Both the position numbers and the translations under genes were made by a program. Below the pieces are notes generated by a model. That model was not told where the DNA came from and ran no database searches. It saw only the letters and a program-made list of their open reading frames with translations. DNA of 64,000 bases from Panicum virgatum (taxonomy: Eukaryota; Streptophyta; Magnoliopsida; Poales; Poaceae). This document shows positions 47,863-58,594 of this stretch, one piece after another (within the stretch, counting starts at the first letter, position 1; every line of letters begins with the position of its first letter). The DNA is taken from the NCBI RefSeq assembly GCF_016808335.1, contig NC_053146.1, positions 41,908,470 to 41,972,469 on the forward strand, read 5' to 3'.

Positions 47863-49553
47863 CTGGAAATCAACAGAGCGCTTCACGCGCATACACTGGC
47901 TAAACCCTAGGCGGATTTGGGAGCAAGAGAGAACAGGAAGATTTAGATCTGAAGGCAAGAACATATCTAAGCAGTAAAAGCGATTGGCGATCGGTGGGGT
48001 AAAAACCTAGTTACCATTTTATTTTATAATGGCGGTGGCAAGATGGTAAAAACACTCAACAGGCAAACAGTCTGTTACCAATCGCGGAAAAGGCAGGATT
48101 TTTTGAGATATTTCTTTTTTCTAAGATTACATTTTGGAAAAAGAAAACACTCATATCCCTAGACAAACTACTCGACTCTACTTTCTTCTACTGGGATTAC
48201 ATTCCAGGATAAAGGAAAAGTACTCGACACTGTACAACTACTCGATATTACAACCTGAGTACTTCTTCCTAACTAAACTTTACAATGACTCGGACCTGCA
48301 TGTATAATGCCTGGATCTCTTGGAGCTTCTAGTCGACGCTTGCTGCAGCTAGATCAGCCCAAGGCCATAACAAAGTATAAACATGTTATTCCCATCAAGG
48401 GAATAATAATACCCGTATTCTGGGAGAACAATTTCAAGAGTTTGGAGGCAAATTACAGTAATCGCCTCGCAAGATCTCTTGTAGCATCTCGCGGAGAAAT
48501 TTCTCCTTCTCCCTGAATGCATTGTGACAAGATTAAGTCTCCTTGCTATAGATGTCAGTTCTTGGGCACCCAGAGACAGGCAACCCCAAGGATGTGACAC
48601 AAGAAGACTCAACCCATCGACCCCAAACCAGCCTCATTGGAATATGCAAGGACATGATGTCCAAAATGGATCCGATGAGAGCATTGGGGTTGCAGAATGA
48701 GGTAGCAGGGACTTCTCTTGTCAATCGCAAGTTCTCTTCTAGTATCTTTTGTTGGAAAAAACTACACAAACTTCAGGAGGGCGAGAGCAAGAACACCAAA
48801 TGCAAGCCATAGCTTTAGAATACTGGTGCTTCTAGCAAAGACCTCTCTCCCACCTTTTTATAGCTGCAAGGGACTGTACTGGAGGACAACCCGTGACACT
48901 ACAGTGGCAGCATTCATGAGCGTAATAATGTAAATTCTCCATACAGTACAAATCTCATGTGAGCACACAGTAAAGAGATATACATCCCGGGTTTTATTTT
49001 TAAGGATATTTCGGGTGCAATCAGTGTGGCGTATCCAATCGAATCATTTTTCTGAGAGTTTTTACCCGAAAAAGAGGTCTTTTCGGATGCCAGATCTAAT
49101 AAATCCTGCAAATATTCTGAAGAATAAAATCTAATGCCACATCTTGAATCCTTAATTCCAAATCTTTGCTCGGGGGCTACCCGCAGTTTAAGGGATTTTG
49201 ATTTAAGGCTCGGGGGCTATATGTGTATCGGAGATTTATTTTTCAATTTTTTTGGAAAATAATGAAAGAAAAAAGACTGAAGTGACCCTCAGCCTGATTC
49301 TGCGATTCAACCTAAGGCTCGGGAGCTACTCCATATGGAGCGCGAGTACTTCGCGCACCATGTATGATCAAGATTTCGGGGCTTGAGCACCTCACAACCT
49401 CGGAGCAACCGAAAGTACTTGAAGGACTACTCGATGTGTCTGAAGGAAGGCCCAGAAGCAACCAGAAGGATGTTCTGACTACTTGAAGTATTCGAAGATA
49501 CCCAGCCAGGTACTCGACGCCTGCAGGACTAGGCAACGAAGAGCTCGGGGGCT
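47863..49553 (+). other. 3' untranslated region of B
   Basis: No protein recognised. TACTCGA words recur up to about 48250, and GGCTCGGGGGCT words at about 49170, 49207, 49316 and 49543. The last of these forms the polypurine tract before the LTR. The upstream end should contain the promoter of the antisense gene (minus strand, above 47862), but I see no clear TATA box. Confidence 0.5.
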
Positions 49554-49969
49554 TGTCAGACCCGGAGCAGCGGGACTGCTTATAAGCATAGAATATTTTA
49601 CAGTAAGGGATAGCTTATGGATGTACATTACCTCTCTTGTAACTACCCGAATAGGCGTAGAACTAGCTGCAATACAAAGGAAACTACCCGATTGTGTTGT
49701 AGTAGGGTTCCAACTATACTCGGCTAGGACTTTCCATGTAACCCTGTCCCCCGGGATATATAAGGGCGGGCAGGGATCCCCTCAAAACACATCAACACCT
49801 AAGGCAATACAAACCACCACACAGGATGTAGGGTATTACGCAACTCGCGACCCGAACCTGTCTAAATCTTTGTGTTCCTTGCACCATCGAGTTCCAGAGC
49901 AGTCGATCCCTACCTACAAACCTTACTTCTAAGGGTATCCTTGAGCAGACTTGGCGGTAAACACCGACA
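49554..49969 (+). repeat. 3' LTR of B (416 bp)
   Basis: It runs TGTCAGACCC to ACACCGACA, with a TATA box ATATATAAGG at 49756-49765 and a CTACCCGA motif twice in U3. A second, truncated copy of the same LTR family is at 50519-50707 on the other strand. The expected TSD is TCCTT (49970-49974); its partner is outside the window. Confidence 0.8.
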
Positions 49970-50707
49970 TCCTTGTTGATGTCTCATTCTTTATTTACTT
50001 GCTGGACGACGAGCAGAGAATCACCGTAGACAAGTAGTCGCTTGATGCCGAGAGAAACTGCTAGGCGAAGCCCGTGTAGAAATGCCTCATATTCTGCTTC
50101 ATTGTTGGAGACTTTGAACAAGATTTGGAACACATATTTTAATTGTTCTCCCTTGGGGGAGATGAACAGAACTCCCGCGCCACCTCCATCGAGCTTGAGT
50201 GAGCCATCAAAGTACATTACCCAATGCTCAGGGACGTTGTGAGGTGCTGGGATTTGATTTTCTCTCCATTCAGCAAAGAAGTCGACTAGTGCTTGTGACT
50301 TGATTGTTGTCCTTGGCTTGAAGTTGATATCCAAGGCTCCCAGTTCAACTGCCCACTTTGAGATTCATCCAGTGGTATCCCGATTGTGGAGTATATCCGT
50401 TAATGGGAAGTCAATTATCACTGAGATCTTGTACTCGTCGAAATAGTGTCGAAGCTTCCTGGAGGTGATTAGAATTCCATATAGAACTTTCTGGATTGAT
50501 GGGTATCTGACCTTTGGAGTTACATGGAAAGTCCTAGCCGAGTACATTTGGAGTCCTACTATAATACAACCGGGTAGTTTGTTTTGTACTGCGGCTAGTT
50601 CTACGCCTATTCGGGTAGTTATAAGAGAGATAAGGTACATCCATGAGCTATCCCTTACTCTAGAACATTCTATGCCTATAAGCAGTCCCGCTGCCCCGGG
50701 TCTGACA
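49970..50707 (-). mobile_element. Deleted gypsy relic I: truncated LTR fused to RNase H
   Basis: On the minus strand an LTR starts TGTCAGACCC at 50707. It matches B's LTR up to CCATGTAAC (50519) and then passes directly into pol. The deletion removed the rest of the LTR (TATA box included), PBS, gag, protease and RT. The relic ends where B's LTR begins. Confidence 0.75.
49984..50518 (-). pseudogene. RNase H region of relic I (Tat-type dual RNase H)
   Basis: The frame enters at KVRYPSIQKVLYGILITSRK, the end of the gypsy-type RNase H, continues through DILHNRDTTG and a TGA, then TIKSQALVDFFAEW. It then enters a second, archaeal-type RNase H with YFDGSLKLDGGGAG, NNEAEYEAFLHGLRLA and YGDSLLVVQQVNKE before it is cut off by B. 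Two consecutive RNase H domains are a mark of the Tat lineage. The fragment has no start and cannot be functional. Confidence 0.8.
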
Positions 50708-50742
50708 CCTACCCCAGCGAAAGTCGCCGCGAAGGTTGCTAG

Positions 50743-51352
50743 CACAGTCATTGTGACCCCGAGCGTTTACCGTCGGGGGTTTCGGAGGGTGTTGTTAATG
50801 AAGATGCTGGTGTCGCTGCTACCGCGGCCCGTGAGGACCCGGTGAGGGCGGAGGAGGTCTTGATGGGTGATGACGCACGTGACGACGGTCAACATCGCTT
50901 CAACGAGCTAGGTGGGATTCTACTGCCTCGTCCTCTTGATTTTCAGGGTCCGGATATTTATCCTTATCTTCCTTGGGTTCGTGAAGTAGATGTTGCCACA
51001 ATGATGGCGGAGCTGAGCCACGAGATCGAGGTTGGGTCTGCAAAGGTGCCTATGCCTGCGCAGGGCGCTTCTTCGGGTGTGGATCAACAGCTGGAGAAGG
51101 AACTTTTTGACATTGAAGGTATTTTTTTATGTGCGTGTAGTGAAATATTTAACGACTGTGCTTTATGCAGGTTTTAAGAAGGAGCTCGAAGATTTCGGTA
51201 CTGGGGATCTTGGTCACGTGGTTGCGGCGATGAACGCGAAGGCTCTTGTAGCTGGGAGGGTGCTACTGCAACGGCCGAAGGCAGAGTCTGACAATATGCT
51301 CGAAGGTTCTGCTGAGGGTGCTACTGGGATGCTCTGTGATGGACTTATGTAA
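50743..51352 (+). pseudogene. Spliced antisense gene of J, last two exons
   Basis: Exon (50743-51118): frame PVRAEEVLMGDDARDDGQHR, ILLPRPLDFQGPDIYPYLPW, EVDVATMMAELSHEIEVGSA. An intron of 52 bp (51119-51170) follows, with donor GGTATTTTT and acceptor TTTATGCAG. The last exon (51171-51352) continues in phase (FKKELEDFGTGDLGHVVAAM, ending MLCDGLM and TAA). The 5' part of the gene is missing because relic I is inserted upstream; a TAG at 50740 closes the frame there. The protein looks helical and acidic, with no domain I can name. Position and orientation match the antisense gene of B, but I see no sequence similarity. Confidence 0.65.
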
Positions 51353-51479
51353 TGTTGGCTGTGACTTGTCTGTGGTGATATTTGAACTTGCTATGATTTT
51401 CGCATGCTTACTTTCTTGTCTTATTGCCTTTTTGTTTGGCCTATTGCTTGTATGCTTCGGTTCGTGAGTTTTTGGTCTA

Positions 51480-51755
51480 TAAAAACGTCTCCCCTTACTT
51501 TGTTCATGGTAGTTAAAGTTGGCGAAGGTATGAGTGACCACATGCTTTAAATAGCATGGGCAGATCTTGTTTTTGGAAAAACATCTCCCCCCACATTACA
51601 CATGCTGGTTGAAGCTGAGCGAAGGTTTTTGGGCTTCGTCCACGTATGAGTGACCACATGCTTTAAACAGCATGGGCAGATCTTGTTTTTGGAAAAACGT
51701 CTCCCCCCACCTTGCACATGCTAGTTGAAGCTGAGCGAAGGTTTTTGGGCTTCAT
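51480..51755 (-). repeat. 117-bp tandem repeat in the 3' UTR of J
   Basis: Two-plus units sharing AGCATGGGCAGATCTTG, GGAAAAACGTCTCCCCCCAC and GAAGCTGAGCGAAGG, offset 117 bp (51546 and 51663). Confidence 0.7.
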
Positions 51756-52130
51756 CGCTAGGTCGACAGCCCCTTGCCTGTTAGTGCTTATTGCATTTTA
51801 ACTTTTAGGGCGAAGGTGTTTTGGCTTCGATTCTGGGTCGACAGCCCCTTGCCTGTTAGTGCTTATTGCACTTTAACTTTTAGGGCGAAGGTGTTTTGGC
51901 TTCGATTCTGGGTCGACAGCCCCTTGCCTGTTAGTGCTTATTGCACTTAACTTTTAGGGCGAAGGTGTTTTGGCTTTGATTCTGGGTCAACACCCCTTGC
52001 CTGTTAGTGCTTATTGCACTTTAACTTTTAGGGCGAAGGTGTTTTGGCTTCGATTCTGGATCGACAGCCCCTTGCTTGTTAGTGCTTATTGCACTTTAAC
52101 TTTTAGGGCGAAGGTGTTTTGGCTATTTTT
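51756..52130 (-). repeat. 75-bp tandem repeat in the 3' UTR of J
   Basis: Five units marked by GGGCGAAGGTGTTTTGGC (CGAAGG at about 51811, 51885, 51960, 52034 and 52109), spaced 74-75 bp and nearly identical. From 52131 to 52530 I see no gene. Confidence 0.85.
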
Positions 52131-52530
52131 AGCGACATGGGTAGTTCTTGAGAAAATGTCTCCCCCACCTTGCCTATGTTGCTAAAAGCGAGGGTTTTGA
52201 CCCCTTTGGATAAGTATGCTGGGCTCTCGAGAGGGGAGCGAGCCTAGCTGACTTAGTTTTATGAATTTCGTCGAGCGACGGTCGAAGTTTGCAGCTTTAA
52301 TGTTGCTTCAACTATCGAGAGCTTCGGAGATAGGGGGAATTGTTTTCATTCATAATGTGATGAAATTTACAAAGGGTCCGCCTCGTTAAAAACCTCACCT
52401 CCTGAATGGAGTCCCCTTTGTGAGGAAAAGAGTACGGCCTGAAGGTTCAAAAATGAAAAGGAAAGTGAAAAAGCACCTAATGGGTTTGGTCCTGCTTATA
52501 GGTTCACAGTCCAGCCCGTTTTACATTTTG

Positions 52531-53448
52531 CTAGATATAGTACTTTTTGAGGTTGTCATCATTCCATGAATGCGGCAGCTCGTTACCTTCGGAGTCGGCC
52601 AGATGGTATGACCCAGGCCTTTTGCTGGAGATGACGAGGTATGGGCCGTCCCATTTTGGTTCCATTTTTCCTACATTTTCTACGTTTGGCTTCCGCTTGA
52701 GGACCCAGTCTCCCACAGAGATGTTCTTCTTGACCACTTTGTTATCCCTCCATTTGCTAGTTTCTTTCTGGTATTGGTTCAAATTGGAGGCTGCTTGTAG
52801 GATGTCAAGCTCTATTAGATCTGAGTTGTCCGGAGGTTCATTGCCTTCGGGTGCGGAGGTTGCTCTTAGGCTTTGGTTTTTAGCTCTTCTGGACTCATGG
52901 CTTCGGCACCGTACAGTAGCCTGAATGGAGTGAATTTGGTGATTCTTGTTTCGGACGTGTTATGTGACCAAACAACCATCGGGAGTTCATCAACCCATTT
53001 ACCCTTTTTCTGATCAAAGAGGCATTTTTTTATGCCTGTGAAGATGACGCCATTAGCGCACTCCACAGCCCCATTGGATTGGGGGTGGTAGACCGAAGCG
53101 AACATGAGTTTGGTTCCTATGCTTCGGCAGAATTCTCTGAATGGCTGCGAGTCAAATTGTTTGCCGTTGTCTACCGTGAGCTCCTTCGGTACCCCGAATC
53201 TGCATATGATGTTCTGCCAAAATAATTTTCGAACTACTTCGGAGGTAATTTTTATCAAGGGTTTAGCTTCGACCCATTTGGTGAAGTACTCTATGGCAAC
53301 CACTGCATATTTGTAATTTCCTTAGGCAGTAGGCAGGGGGCCTACGAGGTCCATTCCCCACCGTTGGAGAACCCAGGCAGGGGCTATCAGTTGCAAGCGT
53401 TCCGAAGGTTTGTTGGATTTTGGACCCAACTTTTGGCAAGCTTCGCAT
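52531..53448 (-). pseudogene. Integrase of J
   Basis: A frameshifted N-terminal piece (53263-53448) precedes the core frame from 53303. It has YFTKWVEAKPL, TVDNGKQFDSQPFREFCRS with the second catalytic Asp, and HPQSNGAVECANG with the Glu. The first Asp lies in the damaged segment. After LRAT a C-terminal module follows (SVGDWVLKRKPN, MEPKWDGPYLVISSKRPGSY), ending NLKKYYI at 52531. The catalytic residues that are visible are normal, but reading is broken at least twice. Confidence 0.85.
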
Positions 53449-53473
53449 GTCTTGACCACTTTCTCTGCATCTT

Positions 53474-55372
53474 TTAGCGCTGATGGCTAGAAAAAACCAT
53501 GCCTGAAAGCTTTTGCTGCGAGGGTCTGACTCCTATGTGGGATCCGCAGATGCCAGAGTGGATCTCGTTAAGGAGTTCGACACCTTGGGCGACTAGAATG
53601 CATGTGAGCCAAGGGGTTACTACCCCTGACTTGTATAGCTCGCCTTGCGAGATTACGTAGCCTCTTGCTCTTTGAGAGAGCTTTTTCTCTTCTGCTTCGT
53701 CAGAAGGTTCGTAGTGTGCCCGAAGATACGCCATTATCGACGCTCTCCAATCTTCGCTGAAGATCGCATTGATTCTGTTTTCCTTCCTTGTCCTGGTCAA
53801 AGGTGTAGAGATTTCCTCGAAGAAAACATCTGGTGGGAGTTGCTGCTTTCTAGCAGCTGCTTTTGCGAGCCTATCGTCTTCGTCATTCTGGGCGCGAGGG
53901 ATATGGACGATTGTAAAGCCTCTGAAATGTTTTTCCATTGCCCTTACGGCTTCCAGGTATTGGATAAGCTCGGGTTTCTTGGCTTTGGATTCTTTTTCTA
54001 TATGGTCCGCTATGATCTTCGAGTCTGTTTTGATGACACAGTTTTGATGTCCAAGTGCCTTCATTTTGCGAAGTCCAAGTAAGAGAGCTTCATATTCAAT
54101 TGTATTGTTTGTCGATGGTGTTGACTGTTCAAAGTTGAGACGGGCAGCGTATCTTATTTTTGCGCTCGAAGGTGATTCGAGGATTGCTGCAATACTGACA
54201 CCTTCGTTTTTCCAAGCTCTGTCACAGTGAATTGTCCATGTTTCTATGGGCTCTTCTTGTTGAGCTTCGGGGAATGTCCAGTCTACTATGAAGTCAGCCA
54301 GGACCTGGGATTTGATTGCTGTTCGTTTTTCGAAGTCGACTCCCAGTTCTGAGGCCCATTTGGCTATTCTTGGTGAAGCTTCTCTGTTATGTAGCAGGTC
54401 ATGCAGAGGTTGATTAGAGATAGCTATGATTATGTGGGCTTCGAAATAGTGGCGAAGCTTGCGGGAGGCCATGATAACTGCATAGGCTATCTTTTCAAGT
54501 TCCGAGTAATGCAACTTGGATCCTGCTAGGGCTTCGGATGTGAAGTAAACTAGGAATTGTTTGCGAGTGCCATCTGCCTCTCTTTCAACAACTAATGCGG
54601 CGCTGACAGCTTTTTGAGAGGCCGAGGTATACAACAAGAGTGTCTCCTTCAGGCTTGGAGAAGTTAGTTTGGTCATATTCTAGAGGTATTCTTTGAGGGA
54701 GTTGAAGGCCTCTCTTTGTTGTTCGTCCCATTCAAATTTATGTGAGCTTCGGAGCACTTTAAAGAACGGCAAGCTTCGATCTGTCGATCGTGGGATGAAT
54801 CTATTTAAAGGAGCGATTCTGCCCGTGAGCTTTTGTACATCCCTTATTGACTGCGGCTCTTCCATGTTGCGAAGAGCTGCGATTTTGTCTGGGTTTGCTT
54901 CGATGCCTTTGGTTGAGACCAGGCATCCTAAGATCTTTCCCTTGTGTACCCCAAAGACACATTTTTCGGGATCGAGGCTCAGATTTGCTTTCCGGAGGTT
55001 GGCGAAGGTTTCTGCCAGATCTGAGATGTGATCTTGTCATGCTGCGCTGATGACGACAATGTCATCGACATAGGCCAGGATGTTTCTTTTTAGCTGTGGT
55101 TCCAGTACTTTGGAGGTCATCCTTGAAAATGACTGACCGGCGTTTTTCAGACCTTTGGGCATTCTTACGAAGCAGTAAATGCCGAAGGGGGTTATAAAAC
55201 TTGTTTTTTCTTCATCTTCCGTTCTCATCCAGATCTGGTGGTACCCAGAGAAGCAATCCAGGAGTGACATTAGTTGACTGTTTGCGGCGTCATCAACAAT
55301 TTTGTCAATTTGTGGAAGAGGGAAATCGTCTTTCGGGCAAGCTTTGTTCAAGTCTGTGAAGTCTATGCACAT
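53474..55372 (-). pseudogene. Reverse transcriptase and two RNase H domains of J
   Basis: One frame with three in-frame stops (55037, 54866 region, 54677 region). RT has [44 protein letters not shown] and the catalytic YVDDIVV. The first RNase H has LHYSELEKIAYAVI and LHDLLHNREASPRIAKWASE, with T in place of the usual first Asp (LLLYTSAS). The second, archaeal-type RNase H has IHCDRAWKNEG, TIEYEALLLGL, KTDSKIIADHI and QNDEDDRLAKAA, keeping its acidic residues. The integrase zinc finger begins after that (EIHSGICGSHIGVR). A lost acidic residue in the first RNase H is normal for this lineage. Confidence 0.88.
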
Positions 55373-56426
55373 TCTCCATTTGCCATTCTTTTTCTTGAGG
55401 GTACCGTGTTAGCGAGCCAAGTTGGGTATTTAACTTCGCGGATGACCTTCGCGTCCAGCAAGCGTTGTACCTCCGCTTTGACGGCGGTGGCCTTTTCATC
55501 GGACATTTGTGAGGCCTTTGTTTTTTGGGCTTGTCACCAGGTCTTATGTCAAGCCGATGTTCAACTATGTCTCTGCTGACTCCCCGAAGGTCACTTGCTG
55601 ACCATGCGAAGACATCCTTATTCTTGTTCAGGAAGTCGAGTAGTTCTTTTTCTTCTTCTTCGGAGAGTGTTGCACTGATTGTTACAACCTTATACGGGAG
55701 GTGCTTGTCAAGGGGTACTCTTTTGACTTCGCACCCTTGCTCGAAGGTTACTTTTTCTTTGTTGAGCTTTTCGGTGACTGTTGTCTTTTCAGCTTCGAGG
55801 ATATGTACATTTCTTTGCCCTGGGGCTACCCCTCGCTCAATGTCTCTGGCGAGTTGCTGATTGCCACGCACAGTGATGATGCCCCTTGATGCTGGCATTT
55901 TCATGCACAGGTACAGTTGGTGTACGACTACTTCGAACATGTTGATGAGTCCTCGGCCGAAGATGGCGAGGTAATGGTAGTTCATTTCGACAACATCGAA
56001 GGTGATATGTTCTATTTTTGGGTTAATGGTGTCACCGAAGGATACTGGGAGTGAAATTTTTCCAAGGGCCTTGACCCTTTTCCCTCCAAAACCAATTAAG
56101 GGGATTTCGGCTGGTTGGAGGAGGTTTCTGTCGATGTTCATTATGTCGAAGGTGCTTGAGAAGATGATGTCTGCAGAGCTGCCAGTGTCAACTAGTATTT
56201 TCCCGATGGTCCAACCTTGGATGTTGGCCTCGATCACCATTGCATCAGTGTGGGGGTAGCTGTTGAGGCTCATGTCCTCCTCTGAAAAGGTTATCGGCAT
56301 GTGAGACCAAGGAGTTTTCTTTGCTGGGCCGTCAACTAGGATGTTGTTGACTTGTCTGAAGTAATCTCTGCGCTGCCTCTTGTTTTGGAATTCGAGGGTG
56401 GAGCCTCTGGATATGGGCATGATCAT
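55305..56426 (-). pseudogene. Protease of J
   Basis: The frame carries the aspartic protease motif [13 protein letters not shown], then [14 protein letters not shown] and the connection to RT ([31 protein letters not shown]). It leaves the pol frame near 55420 by a frameshift, and the last 50 or so residues are out of register. It is in another frame than gag, overlapping it by about 95 bases. That could be the natural gag-pol shift or decay. Confidence 0.82.
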
Positions 56427-58062
56427 GTCGAAGGATGGCAGTGCGGCTGTTTGGGGGGTTTGGGAGCCTTGGGGCTCTTGCTTCAGGGGTGGGCCTAGAG
56501 GAGGTGGAGGTAGTTCTTCCTGAGCCTGCTGTTGGCTCGGAGGTGGGGGTAAGAAGAGCGGCTTGGGGTAAGCTGGTGGCTGAGGGGGCTAGTTGTTTGG
56601 GTACAGGTAATAGGTGAAGGCGGGCGTGGGTTGGAAGGTTGGATTGTACAGGGTGGGTGCTGACGGGAACGGTGGTGCCGGAGGTCCTGACCACGTAGTG
56701 TGGCTGACCAACTTTGCCTTTTTCTCTTCTTCCATTCGCTCTAGTGTTCTCTTTTTTGTCGGGGCAGAAATTGGTTGTATGATCCGACTCATTGCCGTGG
56801 AAATGATAGAAAAACTTTTTCGGTCCGTGCGAAGGTCCGCGACCTTTTCCACGACCGCACCCGCGGCCTCGGCCTCGGCCTTGGTTGTTGCGTTGATCTT
56901 CGGGGGGCTTATTTGGGAGAGTCATGAATGGGTCCTGATCTTGTTCGGGGCTAGTTTCTTGAGAAGGTTCCATGGGGAACACGAACTGCGGGTTTTTGTT
57001 CTGATAGTTCCAGTTGTGTTTTTCAGCTTGCCTCATTATCCTTCGTTGTTCGACCCTCCGTCTGTGGTCTGCGTCTGACCTAGCATATTTTTCTGCTTCT
57101 GCATATAGGTCACTAAGTGTTCTGGGTGGCTCTCTAGACAGATGCGAAGCTAGCTGTTCGGGTAGTAGGCCGGCGATGCACTTGACGATTGCATCTCTTT
57201 CTGGGAAGTTTGGAATCAAGGCATTTTTCTGGACGAACCTTTGGAAGTAATCATAGAGTGGTTCTTTGTCTTCTTGCAGACACTGGAAGTTTTCTATGGT
57301 GTTCGGGTCGAGTCGCCCGAAGCCTTGGAAGTCTTGCCTGAGCCTCGCCTTTAGCTGAGGCCAGCTTGTGATGGAGCCCGAGGGTTGGTGAGAGTACCAG
57401 TTAGCTACTGGACCTTCACAGGACATGATGAAGGATTTTGCCATGATAGGGCCGTCGCCGCCAGCCGAAGCTATGGTGGCTTCGTAGGCCATGATGAACT
57501 GAGTAGGGTCCTCAGAACCATTGTACTTAGGGAGCTGTGTTGGCTTGTAGCCTAGCGGCCATGGTGTGTGCTACAAGGCTGCAGAGAGTGGCGAGCTTGG
57601 GTCGTATGTGCCAGCCGAAGGTGGGACGTAGTGGTCTTGGAGGGTATGAATGGTTCTGATGTTGTGGAAATCACTCTGATGAGAGGTCCCTATCGGAGGT
57701 TGCTGTTCATGATTGGTCTGGGTACGTGCACATTCTTGCTGCATTTTGTCAATTTCTGCTTGCATGGCTGCTACCTTGTGCTTGGCCTCAGCCAGTTGGT
57801 TTGCCTGCTGTAGCGCGTTTTGCTGCGTGGCTAACTGCTTGGCGAGGATGTCTTTTTGCTTCTCCAAGGCCTGGAGCTGGAGGCTCACAATGGTGAGCTC
57901 ATCTTGGTTGGATCCCGAAGGTTCTGTGACTTCGGGTGTGGTATTGGGTGGCTGGTTGTCGTGTGGTGGGAGTTGCGTGGAAAGGTTTTCCTGGGAGGTT
58001 CAGGAATCATTTTGGTTGTCCCCCGCAGGAGGGTCTGTGGGTTTCCTCTTTTGTGGTGCCAT
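56332..58062 (-). pseudogene. gag of J
   Basis: The start ATG at 58062 (MAPQKRKPTDPP) is the first in-frame ATG after the primer site. About 576 codons in one frame carry two in-frame stops (TGA at 58000-58002 and one at 57571-57573). After a glutamine-rich coiled coil (57888-57700) comes the capsid region with PTQLPKYNGSEDPTQFIMAY, WPQLKARLRQDFQGF and ALIPNFPERDAIVKCIAGLL. An RGRGRGCGRGKGRG stretch and a zinc knuckle follow (FFYHFHGNESDHTTNFC), in which the first Cys position of the usual C..H motif reads Y. It would form the capsid if intact. Confidence 0.88.
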
Positions 58063-58087
58063 CGGGGGTTGGTTTTCGAGCTGAGAA

Positions 58088-58102
58088 CATGGTGGGCGCC
58101 CT
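58088..58102 (-). other. Primer binding site region of J
   Basis: The minus strand reads AGGGCGCCCACCATG directly after the LTR end CCAACA. It contains GGCGCCCACC, the usual core in this group. Confidence 0.6.
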
Positions 58103-58594
58103 TGTTGGGTCCTCGGCTTCCTTATAACCCAATCAAAGTGCATACACGAAGTTTAAACAAAGCAAGGTGACAAAGTTTCGCCCTCGTATTAGCACGTGTC
58201 CAGTATAGATTGGTTGGGAGTATTTATACCCCTAACCTTTGTTACATAATGACCATAATGCCCCTACGTGCTCGGGATATTCGGCGAATATTCCGGGCCA
58301 TAGGTCATTTCATACAGGTTGGAATGTACAAATTGTCTACCCTATCCGATTCGTGATCGGGACGCTATCCCGAAGGTACCGCGGTAACCTTCGGATCAGC
58401 AGTTGACCTTCGTTCGCTTCCCTGGACCTTCGGTAGCTCATGGAGACCTTCGGCTTCATCTACACACCTTCGGGCGCATCTGCCGACCTTCGGGCGGCGG
58501 GGTGACCTTCGGGCTCCAGCTACCTTCGGCTCGCTTGGCTCCCGTGTCGCAGCTTTCGGGCAACCTCCGACCTCTGAGACGGCGATCCCCAACA
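58103..58594 (-). repeat. 5' LTR of J (492 bp)
   Basis: On the minus strand TGTTGGGGATCG to GGACCCAACA, a TGTTGGG/CCCAACA inverted repeat. The TATA box (GGTATAAATA) is at 58221-58230. The U3 holds a 20-bp phased motif array (58387-58530). The neighbouring CATCA (58595-58599) is the expected TSD. Confidence 0.85.
58387..58530 (-). repeat. 20-bp phased ACCTTCGG (CCGAAGGT) array in U3 of J
   Basis: On the + strand ACCTTCG begins at 58387, 58406, 58426, 58446, 58466, 58486, 58505 and 58522. The eight copies are spaced 17-20 bp, mostly exactly 20, while the bases between them differ. It lies about 160 bp upstream of the TATA box. Confidence 0.85.

Larger units (their letters stand above)
50708..58594 (-). 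mobile_element. Ty3/gypsy (Tat-type) element J, 5' LTR to antisense gene
   Basis: Minus-strand order: 5' LTR (58594-58103), primer site, gag, protease, RT, two RNase H domains, integrase (to 52531), tandem-repeat region (52130-51480), then an antisense spliced gene read on the + strand (50743-51352) that is cut by relic I at 50707/50708. The 3' LTR is displaced outside the window by the nested insertions. Pol order PR-RT-RH-INT is Ty3/gypsy, and the dual RNase H together with the antisense gene places it in the Tat lineage. Several stops and frameshifts mean it is inactive. Confidence 0.88.

Noticed and set aside
19242..58594. Endogenous pararetrovirus
   Set aside because: Domain orders are PR-INT-RT-RH (copia) and PR-RT-RH-INT (gypsy) with LTRs, primer sites and TSDs; no movement protein or coat domains of caulimovirids.
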